This document shows positions 25,852 through 32,750 of a stretch of DNA of 64,000 nucleotides, piece after piece (within the stretch, counting starts at the first letter, position 1; each line of letters begins with the position of its first letter). Location: contig NZ_PDIZ01000001.1 of assembly GCF_002563635.1 (NCBI RefSeq), positions 1,612,001-1,676,000 on the forward strand, in the 5' to 3' direction. Source of the stretch: Bacillus sp. es.036 (GTDB lineage: Bacteria; Bacillota; Bacilli; Bacillales; Guptibacillaceae). The notes beneath the pieces are model-generated. The model made no database searches. It was not told where the DNA came from and was given only the letters and a program-made list of their open reading frames with translations. Both the position numbers and the translations under genes were made by a program.

Positions 25852-26484
25852 TCAGTTATTTATTGAATTCATTAACTGAAAGAAGTATTCAGGTTTATGA
25901 GTCTTATTTAGGTTATACCATGAATGTAATGTATCTGGTGCAAATACATCTAATTTTTTCAGTACTTCCATCGCAAATTCCAGAGGAGCTATTCCTGATG
26001 CAGTAATTAAATTCGCATCAGTTACGGCAGATCCCAACTCATAAAACTTTTCTCCTTTATAGTTAGGACATACCATTTTAGTATATTCTAAGTTATTACT
26101 TGTATGCTTTCTAGTATCTAAGTATCCCATATTCGCGAGGCCCTCAGTTGCACCACAAATTGAAGCAACAATAGTGCCAAGCTTTAAAGCTTGGCCAATA
26201 CTTTCCAAGATAGGTTGATGAATTTCTTCACTCCAAGTAGTCCCTCCTGGTAAAATTAAAAGATCTTTACTCTCAAGAGTACATTCATTAAGGGAAATAT
26301 CTGGTATTATGTTCAGTCCTCCCATAGTAGTAATCATTTCTTTATTAGCTCCTACTGTAATGACTTTTAAAGGTGCTAAATCTTTTTTGAAATATCTTCC
26401 TGAGTTTAGTTCAGCAATTAAATATCCATATTCCCAGTCTGACATTGTATTAAATACATATAAAACAACCTTTTTTGTTTGCAT
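25852..26484 (-). CDS. DJ-1/PfpI-family protein
   Basis: 210 residues of the class I glutamine amidotransferase-like fold. The nucleophile elbow ASICGATEGLA holds the reactive Cys, and an upstream Glu appears in the first strand region. Members include chaperone-like glyoxalases, peptidases and sensors. The ATG at 26482-26484 has GGAGTG seven bases upstream. It lies 75 bp downstream of a WYL regulator that probably controls it; no array site separates the two, so they form one cassette. Confidence 0.8.
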   Translation of the reverse strand: MQTKKVVLYVFNTMSDWEYGYLIAELNSGRYFKKDLAPLKVITVGANKEMITTMGGLNIIPDISLNECTLESKDLLILPGGTTWSEEIHQPILESIGQALKLGTIVASICGATEGLANMGYLDTRKHTSNNLEYTKMVCPNYKGEKFYELGSAVTDANLITASGIAPLEFAMEVLKKLDVFAPDTLHSWYNLNKTHKPEYFFQLMNSINN

Positions 26485-26529
26485 CCAATAACACTCCAAT
26501 CACATTTGATATAGTCAGTATAATAAAAC

Positions 26530-26556
26530 TTCCCTGACAGTTAGCGTCAGGGAAGT
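26530..26556. terminator. Hairpin between the WYL regulator and the DJ-1 gene
   Basis: ACTTCCCTGAC..GTCAGGGAAGT perfect stem. Flanking T-richness is modest, so it may be an attenuator or mRNA-processing hairpin rather than a strong terminator. Confidence 0.6.
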
Positions 26557-26558
26557 GA

Positions 26559-27521
26559 TTATACTTCATGAAATTTCATTAATTCCGACAGAACTTCAAT
26601 AAGTCTTTTCTTAAGACTTATTGGCTCAATAACTTTAATAGATTTGTTGTACGGTAAAAGTAAATAAGGTACATATGTATGGATCACATCTTTTTCAAGA
26701 AGAAAAACGGCTCGATTTGAAGACCGTTCTTTTAAATAATGTCCTAAAAACCAATGCTGACAAATATCATCCAATACACTCTTATCCCCACTAATGACGA
26801 AAGATATTCCCTCTTCCTTATCTTCTACAGTTGGAAGAAGACTTTTTATAAAAAAGTCTTGTGCTGAAAAATTTTCTGGCCGGTTAAACTTATTTTCGGT
26901 TAGCATTAGACTTTCTATTCGATCTACTCTAAAACTACGGATATCATTCCTAAGATGACAAAAGCCAATCACATACCACTTATTATTCCAATAGATAATT
27001 CTGTATGGATCGACCAATCTATCATTTAATTGCTTTTCACTACTTTTATGGTAAAGAATTTTTACTGAGTACCCGTCAGCTACGGCCTGCTCCAACTCTT
27101 TCAAAAGAGGTTCAATAGAGAGTGAGCTTAATCGACTTATTACTTCAAGACTAGTTAAATGTTGGTTTATCTTTGTTTCCTGCTCTTGATTTGAGTATTT
27201 ACTTAGTTTTGAAATGGCCCTATTCAGTGCTTCACCTCCATAATATCCGGCTTCTTCTGCAAAAACAGCAGCGTGATACAATGAAGTTTGTTCCTCAAAA
27301 TCAAAGAAAAGAGGAGCCTCAATAAAATTATTCAGTAAAGTGTATCCACCGTTATGTCCTGGTTCTGAAATGATAGGTACGCCACTTGTTGAAATGGTAT
27401 CAATATAACGATACACAGTTCTTATATTCATCTCTAACTTTTCTGAAATTTGTTTTGCAGTAATTTTTTCACCTGAACGAAGCATCCATAGAATTGCTAA
27501 CATATTGTCAATTTTAGGCAT
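26559..27521 (-). CDS. HTH-WYL transcriptional regulator (YafY/DeoR-like)
   Basis: 320 residues: N-terminal winged helix (KITAKQISEKLEMNIRTVYRYID, about residues 18-40), a linker, and a WYL ligand-binding domain (YRIIYWNNKWYVIGFCHLRNDIRSFRVDRI, about 185-215) with a C-terminal WCX region. WYL regulators sense small molecules or nucleic acids and often control a neighbour, here the DJ-1 protein. AGAGGTGG precedes the ATG. Confidence 0.85.
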   Translation of the reverse strand: MPKIDNMLAILWMLRSGEKITAKQISEKLEMNIRTVYRYIDTISTSGVPIISEPGHNGGYTLLNNFIEAPLFFDFEEQTSLYHAAVFAEEAGYYGGEALNRAISKLSKYSNQEQETKINQHLTSLEVISRLSSLSIEPLLKELEQAVADGYSVKILYHKSSEKQLNDRLVDPYRIIYWNNKWYVIGFCHLRNDIRSFRVDRIESLMLTENKFNRPENFSAQDFFIKSLLPTVEDKEEGISFVISGDKSVLDDICQHWFLGHYLKERSSNRAVFLLEKDVIHTYVPYLLLPYNKSIKVIEPISLKKRLIEVLSELMKFHEV

Positions 27522-27685
27522 ATAATTCCACCTCTATATGAAATGTATTTCCGATTTTTGGTGTTCCGATAGCTTTCTATATTATGTGGCCCTTACAGGA
27601 GCAGTATCTAAATTAGTTAGGGGTACCGTTAGAAATATGCGGACTTATAACGCTAAGCCTATTTTCCTATCGCCCACACATCTGC

Positions 27686-27781
27686 AATACCAATTATTTC
27701 AAATTAGTACAAATAACTCAATCTATTCTTTCACACTAAAAGGAGCCTATCTTGTTACAGATAAGCTCCGAGATTATGGAA
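27686..27781 (+). repeat. Cassette site 29 (long form)
   Basis: AATACCAATTATTTCAAAT arm, hairpin, core GCTCCGAGATTATGGAA at 27765-27781. Left boundary of the second copy of the 382-bp cassette. The rest of 27522-27825 has no gene. Confidence 0.9.
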
Positions 27782-27825
27782 GACTTGATTTCTACATATT
27801 TTCAAATAAAAGTATATTATATATA

Positions 27826-27900
27826 CTACTTTAAAAGAAGCCATATCACTACTAAGATGATAGCTATTATCCCCCAAAACAAAACTTGTTTATTTCTCAA
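27826..27900 (-). CDS. 24-residue membrane peptide, copy 2
   Basis: Same 24-residue frame, TTG start and ribosome site as 14702-14776, in the twin cassette. Confidence 0.5.
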   Translation of the reverse strand: MRNKQVLFWGIIAIILVVIWLLLK

Positions 27901-27931
27901 TCTTTCACCTTCCTTCAAAGTAAGTGATCAT

Positions 27932-28105
27932 CTAAGTTGATCGTTGTTTTCTTTTTTTATTTCGTCCAATTAAAATAGCAATGAATAGGCAGCCTAGCCC
28001 TACTATATTCATAATGATATTACCTAAGTTGCCTAAGTCATTAATTTTCAACCCGACTAAAAAACCACCAATCAAAATAAGTGGAATAACTATAAAAAAT
28101 CTCAA
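27932..28105 (-). CDS. 57-residue two-helix membrane protein, copy 2
   Basis: Same 57-residue frame as 14808-14981, with no change seen in the coding part. The non-coding leader differs by a base (CCTATAATTATG here, CCTATTATTATG in copy 1). The near-identity of two copies 13 kb apart indicates recent duplication of the whole cassette. Confidence 0.6.
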   Translation of the reverse strand: MRFFIVIPLILIGGFLVGLKINDLGNLGNIIMNIVGLGCLFIAILIGRNKKRKQRST

Positions 28106-28146
28106 AATTATTCCCCCGAACCTATAATTATGTTTACTACAGAATT

Positions 28147-28163
28147 GCTCCGATTTAATGGAA
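28147..28163 (+). repeat. Cassette site 30
   Basis: Core GCTCCGATTTAATGGAA. Right boundary of the second 382-bp copy; it differs from site 12 right after GCTCCGA. Confidence 0.88.
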
Positions 28164-28168
28164 TATCG

Positions 28169-28315
28169 TCATATTCCAGCTACTGAATTAATATACCGAT
28201 GGTAACGCTTCCCATTGAGAGAGCATTTTCTATAAGAGTAATCTTCCACAATCTTCGTTCTAACTTGTTCGGGCGTTAAGTACAGTTTTCGGTTTTCATA
28301 ATTTCTACTGGCAAT
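28169..28315 (-). CDS. Possible 48-residue basic protein with an ATT start
   Basis: A frame encoding ASRNYENRKLYLTPEQVRTK and onward to INSVAGI, basic and soluble. The only start in frame near a ribosome site (GGGGG, six bases) is ATT at 28313-28315. It may be a true ATT start or a decayed gene. Its cassette neighbour is 28406-28759. Confidence 0.35.
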   Translation of the reverse strand: MASRNYENRKLYLTPEQVRTKIVEDYSYRKCSLNGKRYHRYINSVAGI

Positions 28316-28405
28316 TTAATTCCCCCTATAATTTTTTCTGATATGTTAACGACTGTTCAATATATAAAGGGGAATTTTATAAAACAAAGTAAACCATTTT
28401 TAAAA

Positions 28406-28759
28406 TTAGTTAGTTTTTTTCCTGAATTTCATCATTATTAAAAATGCTAATATGAGGTAAGCGACCAAACCTACCAACATAGGAAGTAATGCTTGTTCTT
28501 CACGGAGGAAATCAAAGTTTCTCAGTACCCCTGCAGCTAGAATAGCAAAAGCGATGACAATTAATCCCAAGATTAATTTGTATTGTTTTCTTGAGGGGGA
28601 ATCACTTAATGGATAGTTCATTAATATAACTACCAAAGAACCTACAAAGTAATAGTTTAAAGAAATCATTTCCGCACTTAGCGATTCTGCATTCATCAAG
28701 ATAGCCATTTCTGTAGCTGATGCAGCTATTATTAAAAGAAACCATTTAAAATATTTCAT
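28406..28759 (-). CDS. Polytopic membrane protein, unknown
   Basis: 117 residues with four helices and a basic tail (MKFRKKTN). AGAGG precedes the ATG. Not recognised. Confidence 0.6.
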   Translation of the reverse strand: MKYFKWFLLIIAASATEMAILMNAESLSAEMISLNYYFVGSLVVILMNYPLSDSPSRKQYKLILGLIVIAFAILAAGVLRNFDFLREEQALLPMLVGLVAYLILAFLIMMKFRKKTN

Positions 28760-28883
28760 AACGCCTCTCTTTCCAATATTAATATCTTTGGAACCTTATT
28801 TAAGATTTCTTTCTTCATATTAAACCACTCAATTCATTAAAATATCTCGGTATTAAAGACTTCACCTATGCTGCGCATACCTC

Positions 28884-28980
28884 TAATACCAATTATTTCA
28901 AATCTACCTACATAACTCAATCTTTTATTTCAAATTAAAAGGAGCCTATCCTATTACAGATAAGCTCCGATTTAAAGGAA
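28884..28980 (+). repeat. Cassette site 31 (long form)
   Basis: AATACCAATTATTTCAAAT arm, hairpin GGAGCCTATCC..AGATAAGCTCC, core GCTCCGATTTAAAGGAA at 28964-28980. Confidence 0.88.
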
Positions 28981-28995
28981 TAATCCTTCTAAGAG

Positions 28996-29091
28996 TTATC
29001 TCCTTTTTCGCATTATAAGAAGTATGGCAACTACTATTAGAATGATTGGAACTAGAGAAATTAATGCTATACTCATTCCGCCCATCCCCAT
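28996..29091 (-). CDS. 31-residue single-helix peptide, copy 1
   Basis: MGMGGMSIALISLVPIILIV then VAILLIMRKRR: one helix with a basic tail. ATG behind AGGAGGG. Nearly identical to 40750-40845. An insertion-sequence fragment begins about 18 bp upstream of the start, so the promoter of this copy may be lost. Confidence 0.6.
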   Translation of the reverse strand: MGMGGMSIALISLVPIILIVVAILLIMRKRR

Positions 29092-29109
29092 ATTATCCCT
29101 CCTATCAAT

Positions 29110-29655
29110 AGCGAATGAATCGGCTACGCTCAATTCAAACCTACGAAAAGCTCGTGCAATGAGTCTGAGCAGACGAACGAATTGAACCGAGAATTTCATC
29201 AGGATCAAGAGTTGAAAGTCGTTGTCAGTGATTTGACGTATGTCCGTGTGAATCAAAAATGGCACTACATCTGTGTTTTTGTCGATCTCTTTAACCGCGA
29301 AATAATTGGTTACAGTGCTGGCCCGCGAAAGGATGCGAAGCTTGTCTACCGGGCTTTTTCTTCTATTAAAGGAAACCTGAATGATATTGAGTTATTTCAT
29401 ACAGACCGTGGCAATGAGTTTAAAAATAAATTGATGGATGAGGCGTTAGAAACCTTCCAAATCAAACGCTCCTTAATCTTCAAAGGATCACCTTATGATA
29501 ATGCCGTCACTGAAGCGACGTTTAAGGTTATTAAAACGGAATTTGTGAATCATGCCCATTTAAAAAAACAGGCACAACTGGATATTGAACTTTTTGATTA
29601 TGTACACTGGTACAACCACATCAGAATCCATGGCACTTTGGGCGCTATTTAAAAA
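29110..29655 (+). mobile_element. IS3/IS150-type transposase remnant
   Basis: The frame at 29182-29652 (156 residues) is the retroviral-integrase core of an IS3-family OrfB: DLTYVRVNQKWHYICVFVDL (first Asp), LFHTDRGNEF (second Asp), and TEATFKVIKTE (Glu), then YNHIRIHGTLG. The N-terminal part and the C-terminal end (normally ..LGYLSPVEY..) are missing, and no terminal inverted repeats are visible. Comparison with the twin cassette at 40718 shows the left junction at about 29109/29110, inside the cassette leader. Confidence 0.82.
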
Positions 29656-29689
29656 TTCTTACCCACTGTTTTTTATTATATAGAAAAAA

Positions 29690-29720
29690 AAAAGATCGTA
29701 TCAAATTCGATACGACCTTG
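29690..29720. terminator. Hairpin between the IS remnant and the secreted-protein operon
   Basis: GGTCGTATC / GATACGATC-type stem (GATCGTATCaaattcGATACGACC) preceded by an A-run, giving T-rich minus-strand sequence. Likely the terminator of the minus-strand operon. Confidence 0.75.
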
Positions 29721-29725
29721 AAAAG

Positions 29726-29896
29726 CTACATGAGATTGAGGATGACAATATTCATTATCACTATTCCCAATACAAAAGTTATAAGAAATTGCTTTAATGG
29801 GAACTTCTTATTTTGTTGCTTTCTTTTTCTAGAAGAAAGAATAAGCATTAACACAAGAATGATGCTGAAAATAGAATAGAGAATTGTCATATTCAC
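29726..29896 (-). CDS. 56-residue two-helix membrane protein of the secreted-protein operon
   Basis: MNMTILYSIFSIILVLMLIL, a basic loop (SSRKRKQQNKK) and a second helix. GTG start behind GGCGGTGAG. Last gene of a five-frame operon. Possible immunity or helper protein; this is inference from position only. Confidence 0.5.
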   Translation of the reverse strand: MNMTILYSIFSIILVLMLILSSRKRKQQNKKFPLKQFLITFVLGIVIMNIVILNLM

Positions 29897-29914
29897 AATC
29901 TCACCGCCTTTTTA

Positions 29915-30628
29915 TTATTGAGGTTCAATATCGAAGAACCCAGCATACGTGATTTCTACAATGATGCCGTAACCGTGGTTGTTAGCAGCAGCACGAGATG
30001 ACATTAATGCAGGGTAAGCCCCTATAACACCAATAGCAGCTCCTGCTCCAGGGAACCAATAAGCTGTAGCAGCAGCTACTCCAGCTGTTCCAGCAGCAAT
30101 TCCTGCTAGGTCTGCAGAAAATGTATCTGCTGCACACCTATCCATATAGCGAGAATAACCCCACCAGTGATATTTAACAGCAGAAGTCGTTCCGTAACAA
30201 CCAAGGTATGCAGTAGTTACAGAAGGTGTAACAACACTATCATCTGGTGTATTAGGTTCGATTACAGGAAGATCAGGATTAGCCTGTTCAACTTCAACTG
30301 AGGAATCAGAATTTACTGTAACAATCTCAAGATTGTTTTGAGCTTTTAGTTTACCATTCTTGATCTCTTTGTTGATGCCAGAAAGGTATTCTTTTTGCAT
30401 TTTAACTAAGTCTTTTTCAAAGCCATCTTTTTTCGCTTGGATTGCATCAAACTTAAACTTGCCATTCTTAACCGTTACATAAGGCTTTAGTTCCTTAATG
30501 TCATCATATGTATACTCTGTCACCTGTTGCTGATCTTTACCATTCGAGCTTGCTGCATGTGCAGAGCTTCCAGCGAATGATGGCATGATCATTAATACTG
30601 CCATTAATGCTACAATAATTTTTTTCAA
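29915..30628 (-). CDS. Secreted protein, bacteriocin-like C-terminus
   Basis: 237 residues. The TTG at 30626-30628 (AGGGGAGAG upstream) gives a clean Sec signal peptide (MKKIIVALMAVLMIMPSFAG, cleavage after AHA). A charged helical pro-like region follows (about 35-130). The C-terminal ~100 residues are different: two Cys, the WWGYSRYMDRC block, then a glycine/alanine-rich hydrophobic stretch (GIAAGTAGVAAATAYWFPGAGAAIG). I recall unnamed Bacillales secreted proteins with a similar WWG plus hydrophobic tail. Function unknown; membrane insertion or a toxin role is possible. Confidence 0.6.
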   Translation of the reverse strand: MKKIIVALMAVLMIMPSFAGSSAHAASSNGKDQQQVTEYTYDDIKELKPYVTVKNGKFKFDAIQAKKDGFEKDLVKMQKEYLSGINKEIKNGKLKAQNNLEIVTVNSDSSVEVEQANPDLPVIEPNTPDDSVVTPSVTTAYLGCYGTTSAVKYHWWGYSRYMDRCAADTFSADLAGIAAGTAGVAAATAYWFPGAGAAIGVIGAYPALMSSRAAANNHGYGIIVEITYAGFFDIEPQ

Positions 30629-30722
30629 ATGTGTCTCTCCCCTTGGTGTATTTTGAACTTCCCAAATACTAAAGGAGATGTTTTGTAAAAAATAGCCTAG
30701 TAATATTTTTCTATTTATGATA

Positions 30723-30762
30723 TTCCGCCTGTTTTTTAACACCATTAAAAAACAGACGGAAC
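30723..30762. terminator. Long hairpin inside the secreted-protein operon
   Basis: TTCCGCCTGTTTTTTAA / TTAAAAAACAGACGGAA, 17-bp stem with one mismatch. It lies between the 25-residue frame and the secreted protein and could attenuate read-through. Confidence 0.7.
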
Positions 30763-30813
30763 ATTCCTGTTTTTCAAAATAAAAAGCCACTCTTTCGAAT
30801 GAAGTAGCTTTCG

Positions 30814-30891
30814 CTAAGATATGCCAGGAACCATTAAGCAGATAAAGAACAGAAAGCATGATAATGCTACAAACAGAAGATCTGCTTTCAT
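30814..30891 (-). CDS. 25-residue hydrophobic peptide
   Basis: MKADLLFVALSCFLFFICLM then VPGIS. Its ATG overlaps the stop of the preceding 49-residue frame (ATGA), which argues for real translation. One membrane helix. Unknown. Confidence 0.45.
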   Translation of the reverse strand: MKADLLFVALSCFLFFICLMVPGIS

Positions 30892-31037
30892 TCTGTCTCG
30901 CTTTCTATTTGCTTTCTATTTGTGAAAAACGGTTTGGGCTTTGTAAGGTAGGTGATCAACAGAAGCACTATGGATGCCATCATCATCGAAAAGACAATTG
31001 TTATGAAATAACAAATTGAATTCAAAATAAAATCCAT
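30888..31037 (-). CDS. 49-residue single-helix membrane protein
   Basis: MDFILNSICYFITIVFSMMM then ASIVLLLITY, tail basic then acidic (NRKQIESETE). Its ATG overlaps the stop of the 44-residue frame by one base (TAATG) and its stop overlaps the next start by four bases. The tight chain of overlaps suggests a coupled operon. Confidence 0.5.
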   Translation of the reverse strand: MDFILNSICYFITIVFSMMMASIVLLLITYLTKPKPFFTNRKQIESETE

Positions 31038-31171
31038 TAGATAATATCCGCCAACGTGTACGTATTTTCTACTGTCTTGTAGTTAGTTGCTGTATCTGTG
31101 GACAACAAAGCAGATGGGTGATTATACTCACCTATCACAATGTCGATTTCGAACAATAGGTTTTCAAAAAT
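31037..31171 (-). CDS. 44-residue acidic peptide, possible ATT start
   Basis: Frame FENLLFEIDIVIGEYNHPSA and onward to YTLADII, soluble and acidic. GGAGGTGA lies just before an in-frame ATT (31169-31171); no ATG, GTG or TTG in frame is near it. Coupling with the next gene (TAATG) supports the frame. Lead gene of the secreted-protein operon. Confidence 0.35.
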   Translation of the reverse strand: MFENLLFEIDIVIGEYNHPSALLSTDTATNYKTVENTYTLADII

Positions 31172-31212
31172 GTCACCTCCGCAAAGTCAACAGTAGTCAT
31201 CCTGCTTTACAT

Positions 31213-31303
31213 TCACAACCAATTATTTCAAAACCACTTCATTTACTGAACCAAATAAGATAAGGAACCTATCTTATTACAGATAAGCTCCGAGATTGAC
31301 GAA
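31213..31303 (+). repeat. Cassette site 32 (long form)
   Basis: CAACCAATTATTTCAAAA arm, hairpin GGAACCTATCT..AGATAAGCTCC, core GCTCCGAGATTGACGAA at 31287-31303. Confidence 0.86.
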
Positions 31304-31318
31304 GATCTGTCTTCAATA

Positions 31319-31495
31319 TTAATCGGTATTTTCTGGATTTCTTTCGCATGTCACTTCAATTAATCATTTGAAAAATGTTGCACAAATAGAGAAAACTATT
31401 GTATCTACAATTGATTCGTTAAAAGATGAAAACAACACTTTCCATATTGAAATACCAACAATCATGAATAAGAAGAACCTAAAATAATATAACAT
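31319..31495 (-). pseudogene. Two-helix membrane protein, FFLFMIVG family member 3, nonsense mutation
   Basis: Aligns over its whole 58 codons with 17486-17662 (starts MLYYFRFFLFMIVGISIWKV), but the conserved Trp of ATFFKW is a TGA stop at 31364-31366. The ATG is preceded by GAGGTGAG. The protein would lose its last 15 residues, so I call it inactivated. Confidence 0.72.
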
Positions 31496-31599
31496 CTCAC
31501 TCACCTCAAATTTTTATGTCGTAGTTGTGGAATACTCGAGTTCAGAACGAGACTCAATTCATCTTTCAGTACAAACTTAATAACATATTAAATCGTCCC

Positions 31600-31821
31600 C
31601 TAATGAATAGTAGAGGTACCCTTCTTCTTTCTATATATATAAAGAAAAATAATGAAGAAAATAATTAACGTATGAACGCCAGATTTTAAGTAATAGAACC
31701 AATTTCTAGTTTCCTCTATAGATCCACCAATTGTATTTAAGAACAAATCAAACAGAAAGCTTAATACCAAAAAAATTAAAGTAGAAGTGAAAGAAATTAT
31801 TAATATCTTACGTATTTTCAA
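31600..31821 (-). CDS. Two-helix membrane protein, unknown
   Basis: 73 residues with two helices, basic ends. The TTG at 31819-31821 follows GGAGGGGGTGAAAGGT; a longer reading adds 17 residues without a ribosome site. The stretch 31822-32129 upstream holds only site 33. Not recognised. Confidence 0.55.
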   Translation of the reverse strand: MKIRKILIISFTSTLIFLVLSFLFDLFLNTIGGSIEETRNWFYYLKSGVHTLIIFFIIFLYIYRKKKGTSTIH

Positions 31822-31960
31822 ACCTTTCACCCCCTCCTTATAGTTATTGATCATTCTTATTGTAAGATTCAATACCTTGTCAGATTAGTATTTTTTCTAA
31901 AATAATTACGCTTGCTTCCATCCCCAAAATATTCAGAAGTGGGAATGCAATCAAAACTTC

Positions 31961-32055
31961 AATACCAATTATTTCAAATTAATCCACATAACTCAATCTA
32001 TTATTTCATATAAAAGAAGCTTATCTTATTACAGATAAGCCCCCTTTAGTGTAAG
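31961..32055 (+). repeat. Cassette site 33 (long form, decayed core)
   Basis: AATACCAATTATTTCAAAT arm and hairpin are intact, but the core reads GCCCCCTTTAGTGTAAG at 32039-32055. Confidence 0.75.
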
Positions 32056-32129
32056 ACTTGAATTCGAGGTAAATTAAAACACACTTTAAATAACACGCCT
32101 ATTATTTAACTACACATCATAGATATCAC

Positions 32130-32207
32130 TTAAAAAAATAATCCTTTTATCCCTTCAAAAATTGCAATTCCTACTACTACTCCTAATAAAAACTTTACGA
32201 AGTTCAT
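32130..32207 (-). CDS. 25-residue hydrophobic peptide
   Basis: MNFVKFLLGVVVGIAIFEGI then KGLFF. ATG behind AGAAGG. It fills the cassette between sites 33 and 34. Low certainty from length alone. Confidence 0.4.
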   Translation of the reverse strand: MNFVKFLLGVVVGIAIFEGIKGLFF

Positions 32208-32298
32208 ATTTTTCCTTCTCAAAACGATTCCCCCTTTATCTTAGCTTCTATTTTATTAAACATTATTAGTGGGAAAGTTAGCGTTATATTGAGCAATA

Positions 32299-32315
32299 GT
32301 CCCCGTTTATTTAAG
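32299..32315 (+). repeat. Cassette site 34 (degenerate)
   Basis: GTCCCCGTTTATTTAAG followed by ACTTGAATTCGAGAT, the common right flank. Confidence 0.55.
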
Positions 32316-32387
32316 ACTTGAATTCGAGATATAAAAGAAGAACACTAACTACTAATGCATCATTCTATTTATAATAATACACTCCAT

Positions 32388-32477
32388 TTATTTCTTCTTT
32401 TCTTCATCATCTTTTATAAGCTCGATGTAAGAAAATACCCCTATTAATATTATTGGAACCCATATCACCCAGTTCAA
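32388..32477 (-). CDS. 29-residue membrane peptide
   Basis: MNWVIWVPIILIGVFSYIEL then IKDDEEKKK: one helix and a charged tail. TTG start behind GGCGGTGG. Low certainty. Confidence 0.4.
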   Translation of the reverse strand: MNWVIWVPIILIGVFSYIELIKDDEEKKK

Positions 32478-32604
32478 ATGACCACCGCCTCTATTAATAA
32501 ATAACAAAACACACTACCACTTTCATAAATAGGTTTCAACACCCTTGTATAAAATACGAACAGCCCTTTTTAAAGTTCCAAAAATCATCCACTTTTTAAA
32601 TATC

Positions 32605-32704
32605 ATCTCGAAACTGAGTCTTCAACTAACCTGGCCAAAAAAATAAAAAGGCAATTCTTCTGTTAAAGAATTGCCCCCTTATCCGGAAGATTTGAATTCG
32701 AGAT
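32605..32704 (+). repeat. Cassette site 35 (fullest palindromic form)
   Basis: Outer arms ATCTCGAAACTGAGTCTTC (32605-32623) and GGAAGATTTGAATTCGAGAT (32685-32704) are inverted repeats, enclosing the inner hairpin GGCAATTCTT..AAGAATTGCC and the core GCCCCCTTATCCGGAA (32673-32688). It shows that sites can fold as two nested stems. Confidence 0.75.
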
Positions 32705-32750
32705 ATATTGGCGTAAGTCTTATACTAACGAACCCGTTAGTTCAATATTA

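Noticed and set aside
28996-29265. 89-residue reading of the peptide gene at 28996
   Set aside because: The upper part lies in the antisense strand of the IS3 fragment; the true gene is the 31-residue frame conserved at 40750.
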